Shown here piece after piece: positions 27,266 to 35,581 of a stretch of DNA of 64,000 nt. Numbering within the stretch: position 1 is the first letter of the stretch; the number at the start of each line of letters is the position of its first letter. The position numbers and the translations under genes are program-made. Source of the DNA: Bacillota bacterium (GTDB taxonomy: Bacteria > Bacillota > Desulfitobacteriia > Desulfitobacteriales > JAJXUE01); contig JAJXUE010000004.1 of NCBI GenBank assembly GCA_021783135.1, positions 1 through 64,000 of the forward strand, read 5' to 3'. The notes below the pieces were generated by a model, which was given only the letters and a program-made list of their open reading frames with translations, was not told the DNA's origin and did no database searches.

Positions 27266-28396
27266 CTACTTAGACTTAATTAATTCACTCACGGCCGCGC
27301 GCACGCTCTCAACTTCGACACCTAATGGCTTGGTAATATCCTTAACCGGCCGATGTGGATCTTGGTTTGGGTCTAAGCCGGCCTTTTTCAGTATTTCGCC
27401 CGCTTCTAGGTCATAGGTTTTTGCTACTTCATCCAAGAAGGTCATACCTGTAATACTTTCTACAGGCGGATACTCACTGGTGCTGCTGGCGATACTCGAG
27501 GGAATAGCTACCCGGCTCATTGTCGTCCTGGTTTCCCAAATTCCCATTCCCATCGACCCCAAGACAAGTCCAACCCCCAGCAGAACTCCCGTAACCGGCA
27601 CTAAGCCATGTGCTAAAGGACGCTTTATTTTTCCCAGTTGAACTACGGTAGCCTGTGGTTTATGACAACTACTGACACATTCCATGCAATTAACACAGCC
27701 TAATTCACCGATTGCACTTAGCCCCATCGGGCAACCATTCAGACAAGTGTTACATTGACTGCACGCCTCTGTTTTGCTTACCTGCAAAATTCCCAACTTT
27801 GCTAGAGGTGCCAGAATTGCCCCTAAAGGGCACAGGTACTTGCACCAAAATCGTTCGACCAGTAAGCTAAACACAATAGTTAACCCCAGCACTACATATG
27901 TTACTGGGTTTTTCAGTTCAAAGGCAAAAAGGGCCTTAAAGGGGTCATAGTCCGCAAACCACAACGTTACGCCCTGAATCGTGAAACCTAATACCAAAAT
28001 GAGCACCACATATTTCAAGCCACGCAGACCTTTGTCAAGCTTGCGTGGCATCTGAATCGGTGCTTTAACCACCTTCCGGCGTAAGACGTAAAGCCAATCT
28101 TGCACCGTGCCTACCGGACAAAACCAACCGCAAAATACTCCCCCGGCGGCCAGGGTAACAGTAATCAGAGTACCCAATAAGATGAAGTTAGAAAATCCGG
28201 TTTTAGGCAGCATTTTACCTGTCGTCACCCAGGTATAAAGACTCTCAACTCCACCGAGCGGACAATAGGAATCCAAGGGAGAGATCCCTGTACCATATTG
28301 ATGGCGAAACCCTAGATAGACAACTAGCGCAACTAAGCTGATTTGGGAAATATGGCGTAGTGTTTTTAGTTTTTTGCCTGATGTGTCGCGTTGCAT
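27266..28396 (-). CDS. Membrane polyferredoxin (NapH/YccM-like 4Fe-4S protein)
   Basis: A 376-residue protein with about five or six membrane spans and several iron-sulfur sites. It has two CxxxCP motifs on membrane loops (CGWFCPVG and CKYLCPLG) and two 4Fe-4S clusters of ferredoxin type (CSQCNTCLNGCP and CVNCMECVSSC) in the middle. A final span and a C-terminal tail follow. Family members pass electrons across or along the membrane to partner reductases; the partner is not visible here. AAGGAGG precedes the ATG. Confidence 0.85.
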   Translation of the reverse strand: MQRDTSGKKLKTLRHISQISLVALVVYLGFRHQYGTGISPLDSYCPLGGVESLYTWVTTGKMLPKTGFSNFILLGTLITVTLAAGGVFCGWFCPVGTVQDWLYVLRRKVVKAPIQMPRKLDKGLRGLKYVVLILVLGFTIQGVTLWFADYDPFKALFAFELKNPVTYVVLGLTIVFSLLVERFWCKYLCPLGAILAPLAKLGILQVSKTEACSQCNTCLNGCPMGLSAIGELGCVNCMECVSSCHKPQATVVQLGKIKRPLAHGLVPVTGVLLGVGLVLGSMGMGIWETRTTMSRVAIPSSIASSTSEYPPVESITGMTFLDEVAKTYDLEAGEILKKAGLDPNQDPHRPVKDITKPLGVEVESVRAAVSELIKSK

Positions 28397-28491
28397 ACAA
28401 GTCCTCCTTAGCTTTTCTACTCCGTTAATTTTAGCGGCAAAGTGTTAGATTTATTTGAACGCCATGTGAACTGTTTGTAACGTTTTACCAG

Positions 28492-28522
28492 TCAAAGGGC
28501 TTATAACCAAAAAGCCTTTGAC
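28492..28522. promoter_or_regulatory. Inverted repeat between polyferredoxin gene and bcp
   Basis: GTCAAAGGGCTT pairs with AAAGCCTTTGAC, loop of 6-8 bases. It lies about 60 bases before the bcp start and has no long T-tail. It could be an operator or a leader hairpin. Confidence 0.45.
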
Positions 28523-28584
28523 CTAACGGCCAAAAGCTTCTAAATTCCATGTAATTTCAATTCAATGCAGGAGGTATGAGAACA

Positions 28585-29061
28585 ATGCTTCAAGTAGGCG
28601 ATATTGCTCCTAATTTTAAGGCTGCAGCCAGTAATGACCAAACAATTGAATTATGCGAGTTTCGTGGCAAGAAGGTTGTACTGTATTTTTACTCCAAAGA
28701 CATGACCTCCGGGTGTACTGCGGAGGCCAATGATTTTAGTCACTATCAGTCAGACTTCTCTGCCGCCGGGGCTGTAGTAATTGGCGTTAGTAAAGATCCC
28801 ATAACGAGCCACCATAAGTTCATCGCCAAATACGCTCTGCCTTTCCTGTTAGTTAGCGACCCCGAGCTAGCCGTAATCCGGGCTTACGATGTCTACAAGG
28901 AAAAAAATATGTATGGCAAAAAAACTATGGGGGTCGAAAGAACAACTTTCATAATCGATGAACAAGGGGTAATAGTCAAGGTATATAAAAAGGTTAGGGT
29001 CAACGGGCATGTCGCACAGGTACTGGCAGACATCCAAACTCTTTTTGCACCCATGTCATAA
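28585..29061 (+). CDS. bcp: Bacterioferritin comigratory protein, 1-Cys PrxQ peroxiredoxin
   Basis: A 158-residue thiol peroxidase. The peroxidatic cysteine is in DMTSGCTAEANDF. The usual resolving cysteine five residues later (CTxEAC) is an asparagine, and the proline before the active site is a serine, so this is a 1-Cys type needing an external thiol. The C-terminal block GVERTTFIIDEQGVI is typical. Start at ATG 28585, 10 bases after AGGAGG; the upstream ATG at 28576 would overlap that site too closely. Confidence 0.93.
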   Translation: MLQVGDIAPNFKAAASNDQTIELCEFRGKKVVLYFYSKDMTSGCTAEANDFSHYQSDFSAAGAVVIGVSKDPITSHHKFIAKYALPFLLVSDPELAVIRAYDVYKEKNMYGKKTMGVERTTFIIDEQGVIVKVYKKVRVNGHVAQVLADIQTLFAPMS

Positions 29062-29062
29062 A

Positions 29063-29181
29063 CTACATAACGGTTCCACGCCCGACAAACTTTTTTAGCG
29101 CAGCGCGCAGCCAAAATAGCAAACGGGTAATGTGTCTAATAACGTTCCGTCTAAATCAAAGATGATACCTTTAAGTTTCAT
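29063..29181 (-). pseudogene. HAD-family phosphatase remnant
   Basis: An ATG at 29181, behind a good ribosome site (GGTGGGGTGG), opens a frame reading MKLKGIIFDLDGTLLDT, the unmistakable DxDGT motif of HAD phosphatases such as PpaX/Gph. It stops after 28 codons. Shifting one base near 29114 continues a family-like helix (LRAALKKFVGR), which then stops at 29063, directly beside bcp. The remaining roughly 180 residues of a normal protein are absent. It is therefore a frameshifted, 3'-deleted gene. Confidence 0.8.
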
Positions 29182-29215
29182 GTTCCACCCCACCAATGAA
29201 CTTCCGCATATAAAG

Positions 29216-30004
29216 TTATAACTTGAGCACCCAGTCATTGTCTATCGGTTTATTGGTGATCCACGCGTCCACTAGCGCATTGAACTTATCCGCCATAACC
29301 CAGGGATAATTGTGCTGTCCATTTTTAAGAAGAATACCGATTGCCTGCGGCATGAGCTGCACCATATCGGCAACCGATGTGCGCATAGCCTTCATCTCTT
29401 GCGCGCCGGCGACCACCAAGGTAGGGACATTAACAGCGGCTAAGGTGCTCGGCAAGGTTAAATTTTGATATAGTTGGTCGTAGATACGATAATAGCTGTC
29501 TGCAGTACGGACCTGAAATTCCCTTATGGCCTTGTTGTTGAGGTTTTTGTCCGGCAGTGCAAATTGTTTGATGGACAGCTCCGCGATCCAGCGCGCCTGC
29601 AGCATGCTATGCGTGAGTCTATACACTATAGGCTTATGCAATAATTTCAAACTGGGAACGGGTCGGCAAAGAGCGCTCGCCACTACGGCGCGACTGACTA
29701 GTTCCGGGCGCAGATTTAATAATTCAACCAAGATTTTTGCCCCTAATGAATGCCCTATCACAAATGCTTTCCCGCCATGCGCCTGCAGTTCAATTAGCCT
29801 AGCAATCTGTTGCGCACCATCCCGCAGGGAGATTTGACCGGCATTAATACTTTTACCATGTTCCGGCAAGTCAGGTGCAAGGCAATGATAATCCTTAAAA
29901 TAGGCAAATTGTTGTGCCCACATCCAACTGCTTAACCCGCCACCGTGGATGAAAACCATTGTTGGCCCCGCCATATTACCGCACACTTCAACGTATAGGT
30001 CCAC
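29216..30004 (-). CDS. Alpha/beta hydrolase
   Basis: A 262-residue serine hydrolase fold. Oxyanion loop FIHGGGLSSWMW, nucleophile elbow IGHSLGAKI (serine at about position 98 from this start), then LVVAGAQE preceding the acid and NGQHNYPWV carrying the catalytic histidine. Start chosen at GTG 30004 because GGAGGGGAG lies 4-9 bases before it; the ATG at 30046 lies inside the rubrerythrin terminator and has no ribosome site. Substrate unknown (esterase, lactonase or C-C hydrolase). Confidence 0.85.
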   Translation of the reverse strand: MDLYVEVCGNMAGPTMVFIHGGGLSSWMWAQQFAYFKDYHCLAPDLPEHGKSINAGQISLRDGAQQIARLIELQAHGGKAFVIGHSLGAKILVELLNLRPELVSRAVVASALCRPVPSLKLLHKPIVYRLTHSMLQARWIAELSIKQFALPDKNLNNKAIREFQVRTADSYYRIYDQLYQNLTLPSTLAAVNVPTLVVAGAQEMKAMRTSVADMVQLMPQAIGILLKNGQHNYPWVMADKFNALVDAWITNKPIDNDWVLKL

Positions 30005-30026
30005 CTTGCTCCCCTCCGTTTGAGAA

Positions 30027-30068
30027 AAACAGGAATGGAAATCCATGTATGGCTTTCCATTCCTGTTT
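30027..30068 (-). terminator. Rubrerythrin terminator
   Basis: A 15-bp stem AAACAGGAATGGAAA with TTTCCATTCCTGTTT, 12-base loop, followed on the minus strand by TTTTTC (partly from the stem). Confidence 0.9.
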
Positions 30069-30075
30069 AATGTGA

Positions 30076-30561
30076 TTAACCGATATTTTTAAATTTATCA
30101 GCAGGTGCCCCACATACTGGACACTTGTCCGGTGCTGAACCTTCATGAATATAACCACACACACTGCACACATAGTACTCATTATCCTGTTCCAAGGCAG
30201 CGAGAGCTTTCCGATATAAAGCTGCGTGCGACTTTTCGGCTTCGTTAGCCATGTCAAACGTCCGTTTTGCCAGTTTATCGTCCGCAGCCACAGCTTCAGC
30301 GATAAATCCGGGGTACATCTCGGTATACTCATATGTTTCGCCTTCAATAGCAGCTTGGAGATTCTCAGCCGTAGATTTAACGCCCTGTAGAACCTTGAAG
30401 TGGCTCAGCGCGTGGATTGTTTCCGCTTCTGCTGCCGCACGGAAAAGTTTGGCCGCACCATGATTACCCTCAGCATCTGCTTTTTGTGCGAACGCCAAAT
30501 ATTTTCGGTTCGCTTGGGATTCCCCTGCAAAAGCTGCTTTTAAATTGTCTTGCGTACTCAT
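30076..30561 (-). CDS. Rubrerythrin
   Basis: A 161-residue non-haem iron peroxidase that removes hydrogen peroxide in anaerobes. The N-terminal four-helix domain carries the di-iron ligands (FAGESQANRKY, AAEAETIHALSH, AIEGETYEYTEMYPGF, NEAEKSHAALY). The C-terminal rubredoxin-like domain has CSVCGYIHEGSAPDKCPVCGAP with four cysteines. Start at ATG 30561 behind AAAGGAGG; the frame remains open upstream but without a ribosome site. Single-gene unit with a strong terminator. Confidence 0.96.
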   Translation of the reverse strand: MSTQDNLKAAFAGESQANRKYLAFAQKADAEGNHGAAKLFRAAAEAETIHALSHFKVLQGVKSTAENLQAAIEGETYEYTEMYPGFIAEAVAADDKLAKRTFDMANEAEKSHAALYRKALAALEQDNEYYVCSVCGYIHEGSAPDKCPVCGAPADKFKNIG

Positions 30562-30696
30562 AATTTCCTCCTTTAACCTACATATTATTAGTCTCAATGC
30601 AAATTTTACCATAGAAAGTGGCTATTTTACAAGTAATCTTATTTTAGAATTGTATTTGAGTTTGTGTTCGTACTTATAGACATTGTCATATTAGCC

Positions 30697-30957
30697 TTAT
30701 TGTGCCAACTGTAACAGCAAAGACTTATACTTGGCCTCAGCCTCATCTTCATCCACAAACCATAAGAAACCCTCCTGCTTGGCATCACTGTTAAAAGTAT
30801 GAATAACCCCACCAGTTAAGACCCGATTTCCCCAGGCAACAAAAAACTGTGCCGGAGAATTAACAGGATTGACCCCGGTACCCCAGTAAATCGGTATGCC
30901 CTTTACCTCAGTTTTGGCCACGACATTGGCCCGAGTAGTGCCACAGGGATTTCCCAC
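30697..30957 (-). CDS. Small hypothetical protein, 86 aa
   Basis: I do not recognise this family. The protein has aromatic, glycine-rich strands (IPIYWGTGVNPVNSPAQFFVAWGNRVLTGG) and an acidic C-terminal helix (DEDEAEAKYKSLLLQLAQ). No signal peptide, membrane span or metal motif. GTG start, with GAGAGG 7 bases upstream. It lies 33 bases after the DNA glycosylase gene on the same strand and may be co-transcribed. Confidence 0.55.
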   Translation of the reverse strand: MGNPCGTTRANVVAKTEVKGIPIYWGTGVNPVNSPAQFFVAWGNRVLTGGVIHTFNSDAKQEGFLWFVDEDEAEAKYKSLLLQLAQ

Positions 30958-30990
30958 TAACGTACCTCTCTCTACACTTGTCTCTCTACC

Positions 30991-31593
30991 CTAACTTACC
31001 GCCACTGCCCATAGATAAAGTGATGCCACCGAGCCATACGGTGAATATCGTTGTCGATACCACGCGAATTTTTCCGAGGGAAGTTCCGTTAGTCCATATA
31101 ACTTCATCATCCCCCTGCAGATTGCCAAATCCCTAAAACTTACAACATCAGGTCGGCAAAGTGAAAAGATAAGCAACATTTCAGCAGTCCAAACTCCAAC
31201 CCCTTTAAGCGCCGATAACCTTTGAATAATTTCTGCATCTGCCATGGTGTGCAACTGCTTAAAATCGATAACACCCTCCAACGCAGCAGCAGCTATCCCC
31301 TTGATATATCCTGCCTTTTTTTCTGACATACCGCAACCTTTAATGTCAGCAATATCGGTCTGCCCAATGTTTTCCGGCGTAATTTGTCCTAATAAGAGCT
31401 GAAACCTTTGCCACACCGTAGCGGCTGCCTTGTTTGATATCTGTTGACTTATTACGCTTGACACTAACGCGCTAAACGGGTCTGGCTTAAGCTCGCGCTG
31501 CAGCATGCCTATCTTATCTATGGCGGCTCCCAGTTGCTCATCCTTGCTTTTTAAGTATGCAATTTCCTCTGGTCCGTACACGAAAATGGCCAT
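30991..31593 (-). CDS. HhH-GPD DNA glycosylase (AlkA-like 3-methyladenine type)
   Basis: A 200-residue base-excision repair enzyme. The helix-hairpin-helix LSALKGVGVWTAEMLLIF (about 128-145) is followed by the catalytic aspartate in SFRDLAICRGMMKLYG. The pattern fits DNA-3-methyladenine glycosylase II, which excises alkylated purines. No FeS-cluster cysteines are present, which argues against MutY or Nth. ATG start with GGAG upstream. Confidence 0.88.
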   Translation of the reverse strand: MAIFVYGPEEIAYLKSKDEQLGAAIDKIGMLQRELKPDPFSALVSSVISQQISNKAAATVWQRFQLLLGQITPENIGQTDIADIKGCGMSEKKAGYIKGIAAAALEGVIDFKQLHTMADAEIIQRLSALKGVGVWTAEMLLIFSLCRPDVVSFRDLAICRGMMKLYGLTELPSEKFAWYRQRYSPYGSVASLYLWAVAVS

Positions 31594-31762
31594 CCATCTA
31601 TACTCCTAACAACTTACCAATAACCGACCACTCGTACAACTTTTGTTCAAACCTCATGGTATGTGCCGGGCTTGTTCAAGTCACACCCTTGTTTTGGTCT
31701 TCTTTATCACTATTATAGCACCCAGCCGGCATTTGCCTAGTGAGTATAAACCTAGATGTAAC

Positions 31763-32204
31763 CTAAGGTTTGAGCACAACTTTAAGGCAATTATCCAGCT
31801 TTTGATAGAGCCACCCTGTAATTTGAGCATTGTTGCCAAATTTTCAAGAGTGGACGTTTCTCCGTCCATACCAACACAATCGATTACAACGTCTGCTCCA
31901 CCGTGAGTTATCTCCGTGAGTTATCTCCTTGATTTACTCCCCGGTATTATCATATCTGCTAAAGTTAACCACTTCAACGTCGTTAAACTTACGGGCATGC
32001 TCCAACCTGGAGTCAAGATTTATCTCTGCTATTATTGGCGTTGCGCCCACATAGGCCGCCCACTTTTGTGCCAGTTGTCCAACCGGACCACAGCCTAAAA
32101 TTACAACTGTGTCCCCCGGTTGGACCCCGCCCTGCGTTACACCCCTGTATGACGTTGGCAGAATATCCGTAAGAAAAAGCACTTGTTCGATTATGTATCT
32201 GCTG
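31763..32204 (-). pseudogene. Decayed zinc-dependent alcohol/formaldehyde dehydrogenase
   Basis: The minus strand encodes the middle of a zinc alcohol dehydrogenase: VLFLTDILPTSYRGV, the NAD-binding VVILGCGPVGQLAQKWA and a NTGE end. An in-frame TAA follows at 31934-31936. A 13-bp tandem duplication (31903-31928) shifts the frame before GADVVIDCVGMDGE. After MLKLQGG the sequence jumps, in another frame, to the family C-terminus DNCLKVVLKP and a stop at 31763. The N-terminal half, with the zinc ligands, is missing. At least four lesions: clearly dead. Confidence 0.88.
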
Positions 32205-32432
32205 CTACTTTTCTTCGTGATAGAACCTTTCACCGGTTGTGCTATTGTAGTACACTCTGAACCTTTTCCCATTACTGGGGTCGATGTTTATTTCATCGGT
32301 TTTTTCGAATCCCAAGGGAACATGTAATCCATGGTTTTTGCGATATCGCTTGTCCCAAAATATCAATCCTAAAAGTGCGAGAATGATTATACAAATCTGG
32401 CCCAAAATATATACATTTAAGATTTTTTCCAT
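32205..32432 (-). CDS. Small membrane protein, 75 aa
   Basis: One N-terminal membrane span (ILGQICIIILALLGLIFW, about 9-26) and a polar tail. The tail (EKTDEINIDPSNGKRFRVYY, then a TTGERFYHEE end) looks like a short beta-hairpin module seen in small Firmicute proteins, though I cannot name the family. Start at ATG 32432 behind AAGGAT. The longer frame to 32498 has no ribosome site. It borders the dead dehydrogenase, whose missing 5' part it replaces. Confidence 0.65.
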   Translation of the reverse strand: MEKILNVYILGQICIIILALLGLIFWDKRYRKNHGLHVPLGFEKTDEINIDPSNGKRFRVYYNSTTGERFYHEEK

Positions 32433-32580
32433 ACTCTTTATCCTTTTTATTATAATTTCTATTTGAAAAAGTACCTTTAAAACTGTTGAACCGGTCAAAC
32501 CTGAACTGTATAACCATTATGACAGATTCCAATTAGCAAATCATTCCTTATTTGGCGTAGTTCATGGAAGTCACCATCTA

Positions 32581-33924
32581 TTACCGTCCATAAAGATAAT
32601 CATCTAACCGAATTCGTTCTTGTCCCGGCACCTGTATTTTAGCAAAACGTTCAGTCTGCCCCAGCGGCACGGTCGCATCTATGCCCATCTTGTCACTGAT
32701 ACCTCGCCTAGCCGAAGGATCCAGGGTATTACCAGGAGCATCCGGGATAATAATAACATCTTGCGCCGCTTGAACTCGGGTGGCGATTGCCCATTCCACA
32801 TCCTCTGGATTAAATATGTCTATGTCTTTATCAACTATCACTATATGCTTAATATCCTGACTACCGGTCAAAGCGGCCTGGATAGCCTTACGCGGCTCAT
32901 CGTCGTGTTTTTTGTCTATTGAAACGATGGCGTGGAAGCGTTGCATGGCACCAACACTAAAATTGACCGACTTTACCGCGGATACAGTCCTTTGCATCAA
33001 GGTTAATAATCCGCCTTCGCGCGGGATTCCCCCAATACGAAAATGCTCGTAAGTAGCGGGTACAATTGTATGGTAAATAGGACTTTGACGCGAACTTACC
33101 GCAGTTAATTCAATAACTGGTTTAGGATAAGCCGGTGTATATGTCTTGGGAAATTCACCAAAGGGACCTTCCATTTCGCGAATTTCAGGTAAAAGGTGCC
33201 CTTCAAAAACTATTTCAGCTTGAGCTGGAACCTCCAAATCAACAGTTTCACACTTAACCAACTGCAAAGGTGTGCCGTATAACGCTGAAGCCACAGTGAA
33301 CTCATCATAACCTAGCGGCACCTGGGCTTGCGAGCAAAGCAGCAGAATAGGATCCACTCCAATCGCAACAGCTATATCGAGTGGTTGCTGCATTGATTCC
33401 GCTTTGTGGTAGATTTGATTTAGATGTCTGGGCAACATAAGGATACCGAGATGGCGGGAAGATAGGACTTGAAGGCGATGGATGGATACATTGGCAATAC
33501 CTGTCGTGGGGTCTTTAGCGATGACAAGTCCTGCCGTAATAAAGGCACCACCGTCCTTCTCGTGGTGGACCGGAATAGGAATCACATCTAAATTTGGCTG
33601 GGAAATCACACTTTTTACTGGGGCTTGAGCAGAAGCAACCAAACTACATTGCAAGGGATGCGTTTGCGCCCATGCAAACCTTTCCGCTACCTGCTCTTCC
33701 TGGACACCCAAAGACCAGGCAATTAATTCACGACTATGAGCAATACCGGTAACAACCGGGATGTTAAAACCGCGCACGTGATTAAATTTAAGTGCATAAA
33801 ACCCATCCGCTTTTTTAGCTACGGCTGATAGTTCGAAGCGATGGTCGACTTCCCTGTTGACAACCTTGAGAGTATTCTGTTGTTGCAGTACTTCCAACCA
33901 GCTACGTAAGGATTTCACTGCCAT
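32581..33924 (-). CDS. UbiD-family prenylated-FMN decarboxylase
   Basis: About 447 residues. UbiD enzymes use prenylated FMN to (de)carboxylate aromatic or unsaturated acids. The catalytic Glu/Arg region appears as EIREMEGPFGEFPKTYTP (about 237-254) and the cofactor region as ISVIRLQ-like NVSIHRLQVLSSRHLGIL. No ubiX (prenyl-FMN synthase) is nearby. Start: ATG 33924, 8 bases after GAG; a GTG 9 bases upstream is possible. Substrate unknown: 4-hydroxybenzoate, phenylphosphate or a menaquinone precursor are options. Confidence 0.9.
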   Translation of the reverse strand: MAVKSLRSWLEVLQQQNTLKVVNREVDHRFELSAVAKKADGFYALKFNHVRGFNIPVVTGIAHSRELIAWSLGVQEEQVAERFAWAQTHPLQCSLVASAQAPVKSVISQPNLDVIPIPVHHEKDGGAFITAGLVIAKDPTTGIANVSIHRLQVLSSRHLGILMLPRHLNQIYHKAESMQQPLDIAVAIGVDPILLLCSQAQVPLGYDEFTVASALYGTPLQLVKCETVDLEVPAQAEIVFEGHLLPEIREMEGPFGEFPKTYTPAYPKPVIELTAVSSRQSPIYHTIVPATYEHFRIGGIPREGGLLTLMQRTVSAVKSVNFSVGAMQRFHAIVSIDKKHDDEPRKAIQAALTGSQDIKHIVIVDKDIDIFNPEDVEWAIATRVQAAQDVIIIPDAPGNTLDPSARRGISDKMGIDATVPLGQTERFAKIQVPGQERIRLDDYLYGR

Positions 33925-34109
33925 ATCAATCACTCTTTTCGGTTTAAATTACCTACATTCGTAAAACTTTATGACCATTGGTTATAAATAAGAACGAAGG
34001 TATGTCACACCGTGATTGCTTACAAAGTTGTCTGTTGCCACATTCTAGTCGAAACGCTTACGACTTTATTACTCTGCGTAAGGACGGCATAATTCTTTTG
34101 GTTAAATTA

Positions 34110-34139
34110 TTGACATTATTAATTGTGTTATGTTAAAAT
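34110..34139 (+). promoter_or_regulatory. Candidate carD promoter 1
   Basis: TTGACA at 34110-34115 and TAAAAT at 34134-34139, spacing 18 bases. Confidence 0.5.
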
Positions 34140-34145
34140 ATATTT

Positions 34146-34174
34146 TTGCAAAATTTGCCTGGTCATGCTATACT
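34146..34174 (+). promoter_or_regulatory. Candidate carD promoter 2 (extended -10)
   Basis: TTGCAA at 34146-34151, 17 bases, then TATACT at 34169-34174 preceded by TGC (extended -10). Its start point would give a leader of about 25 bases, shorter than for promoter 1. Confidence 0.55.
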
Positions 34175-34203
34175 TAGAATAATTCTGACTGGGAGGTGGA
34201 TTT

Positions 34204-34686
34204 ATGTTTCAAGCCGGTGACAAAATTCTTTATCCGATGATTGGAACTTGCATTATTGAAGCCGTTGAAGAAAAAGAGATATTAGGCGAAAACAAACTCT
34301 GCTACATTTTGAACATCCCCCAAGCAAGAATGAAAATCTCAGTTCCTAAAGACAATGCTGTAAAATTAGGACTTCGTCAAGTGGTGAGGCCTGAGATTTT
34401 AGAAAATGTGCTTACCATTTTTAACCTTGGGGATACAGACCCTATCATTTTTGAAAACCAACGGTACTGCAAGGATGTAAATAAGAAGAGAATCAAAAGT
34501 GGCGACATCTACAAAGGTATAGAAATAATTCGTGATTTAACGCGTAAGGGACAACGGAATAAGTTGGGGGCAGATGACACTAACATGCTCAACAATGCTC
34601 GTCAAATTTTTGTCAGTGAAGTGATGGAAGTAAAAGGACTTGCTCAGGAACAAGCAGTTCATTTATTAGATGAAGCGTTAAACTAA
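34204..34686 (+). CDS. CarD-family transcription regulator
   Basis: A 160-residue protein with the N-terminal RNA-polymerase-interacting Tudor-like domain (MFQAGDKILYPMIGTCIIEAVEEKEI; KISVPKDNAVKLGLRQVV) and a C-terminal helical DNA-binding domain ending in VMEVKGLAQEQAVHLLDEAL. CarD proteins bind the RNA polymerase beta subunit and stabilise open promoter complexes. GGGAGG precedes the ATG. Single-gene unit with its own promoters and terminator. Confidence 0.92.
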   Translation: MFQAGDKILYPMIGTCIIEAVEEKEILGENKLCYILNIPQARMKISVPKDNAVKLGLRQVVRPEILENVLTIFNLGDTDPIIFENQRYCKDVNKKRIKSGDIYKGIEIIRDLTRKGQRNKLGADDTNMLNNARQIFVSEVMEVKGLAQEQAVHLLDEALN

Positions 34687-34692
34687 ACAACC

Positions 34693-34728
34693 GGCCAGAC
34701 TAATCAGGAATTTATTGGCCTTTTTTTT
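34693..34728 (+). terminator. carD terminator
   Basis: Short GGCCA/TGGCC stem with a long, partly paired loop, followed by eight T residues. Confidence 0.7.
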
Positions 34729-34732
34729 GCCC

Positions 34733-35269
34733 TTAGTCAAGGTTAAGACCCATGTGAATAGAATCATAGAATGTTCCGGATATAAAGAATTCTCTGCTAA
34801 TTAATCCTTCCTGAACAAAGCCAAATTTATTATATAGACGAACTGCACTAATATTATCACTTCTAACCCTAAGGTTTAGTTTACGGATAATGGTCGAAGC
34901 TTTCGCCCACTCAAGTAGCTCATATAACATTGCTGTACCAATACCTTGATTCCAGTAATTTTTAAGCACTGAGACACCGAATTCCCCCGCATGCCGCGTC
35001 CGTGACCGCGCTCCACCGGTAAATTGTAAACAACCAATTACCTCGTTCCCAACTAAGGCGAGTATTATAAGCCCGTTTTGAACATTGCGGCTTTCTTCGA
35101 GAAAGGCTTCCTCATCGCTAATATTAACCGAAAGTTCACCTGGTCCGAAGGTAAGAAAATCGGTCTCTCCGCCAATCTTATGCAAATAGGCAATTAGTTC
35201 AGGCGCATCATCCTTGACGACCTCCCGCAGTAGCACCATCTGTCCGTTTTTTAGGTGAATTGATTTCAT
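34733..35269 (-). CDS. GNAT-family N-acetyltransferase (RimJ/RimL-like)
   Basis: A 178-residue acetyltransferase. The acetyl-CoA binding motif is FGVSVLKNYWNQGIGTAMLYELLEWA (about 99-124, Q-x-x-G-x-G/A type), followed by LNLRVRSDNISAVRLYNKFGFVQEG, characteristic of ribosomal-protein and amino-acid acetyltransferases. AGGAGAG precedes the ATG by 8 bases. Target unknown. Confidence 0.88.
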   Translation of the reverse strand: MKSIHLKNGQMVLLREVVKDDAPELIAYLHKIGGETDFLTFGPGELSVNISDEEAFLEESRNVQNGLIILALVGNEVIGCLQFTGGARSRTRHAGEFGVSVLKNYWNQGIGTAMLYELLEWAKASTIIRKLNLRVRSDNISAVRLYNKFGFVQEGLISREFFISGTFYDSIHMGLNLD

Positions 35270-35581
35270 GTGGACAACTCTCCTCTCATGTCAGCAATGC
35301 CCAATTTATGCGACAGGCAAAATAACTGGATTTTACAGTCAACCTTACAATTTGGAGATAACTTGATACGCCTATCCGACTGCTTAGGAGAACTGAACGA
35401 CGCATTGTCAACGCCACGCAAAGAGGATTTATAAAGTTTACTGAACATTATAACAATTTCGGTACAGCTTGAAACGATTCCTTCCACTCTTTGTTAAATT
35501 AAGCCATTAATTATTCGTTAGCATGCGTTTCATAAAAAGTTAAAGTCTCTGTCAAATATTTGGCAGAGACTTTAACTGCTT
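35270..35581. other. 312-bp intergenic region
   Basis: No gene is convincingly supported. A 73-codon frame on the minus strand (35266-35487) overlaps the GNAT start as ATGA but has no ribosome site and no recognisable sequence. The left half presumably holds the GNAT promoter; the right end holds a terminator hairpin. Confidence 0.4.
35541..35574 (-). terminator. Terminator of the repeat-built membrane protein gene
   Basis: A 14-bp stem with one mismatch (TAAAGTCTCTGTCA / TGGCAGAGACTTTA). The T-tail on the minus strand is weak (TTTAACTTTTT). Confidence 0.75.

Noticed and set aside
35266..35487. 73-codon frame ending in an ATGA overlap with the GNAT gene
   Set aside because: No ribosome site before its GTG, no recognisable sequence, and a single 4-base overlap can arise by chance.
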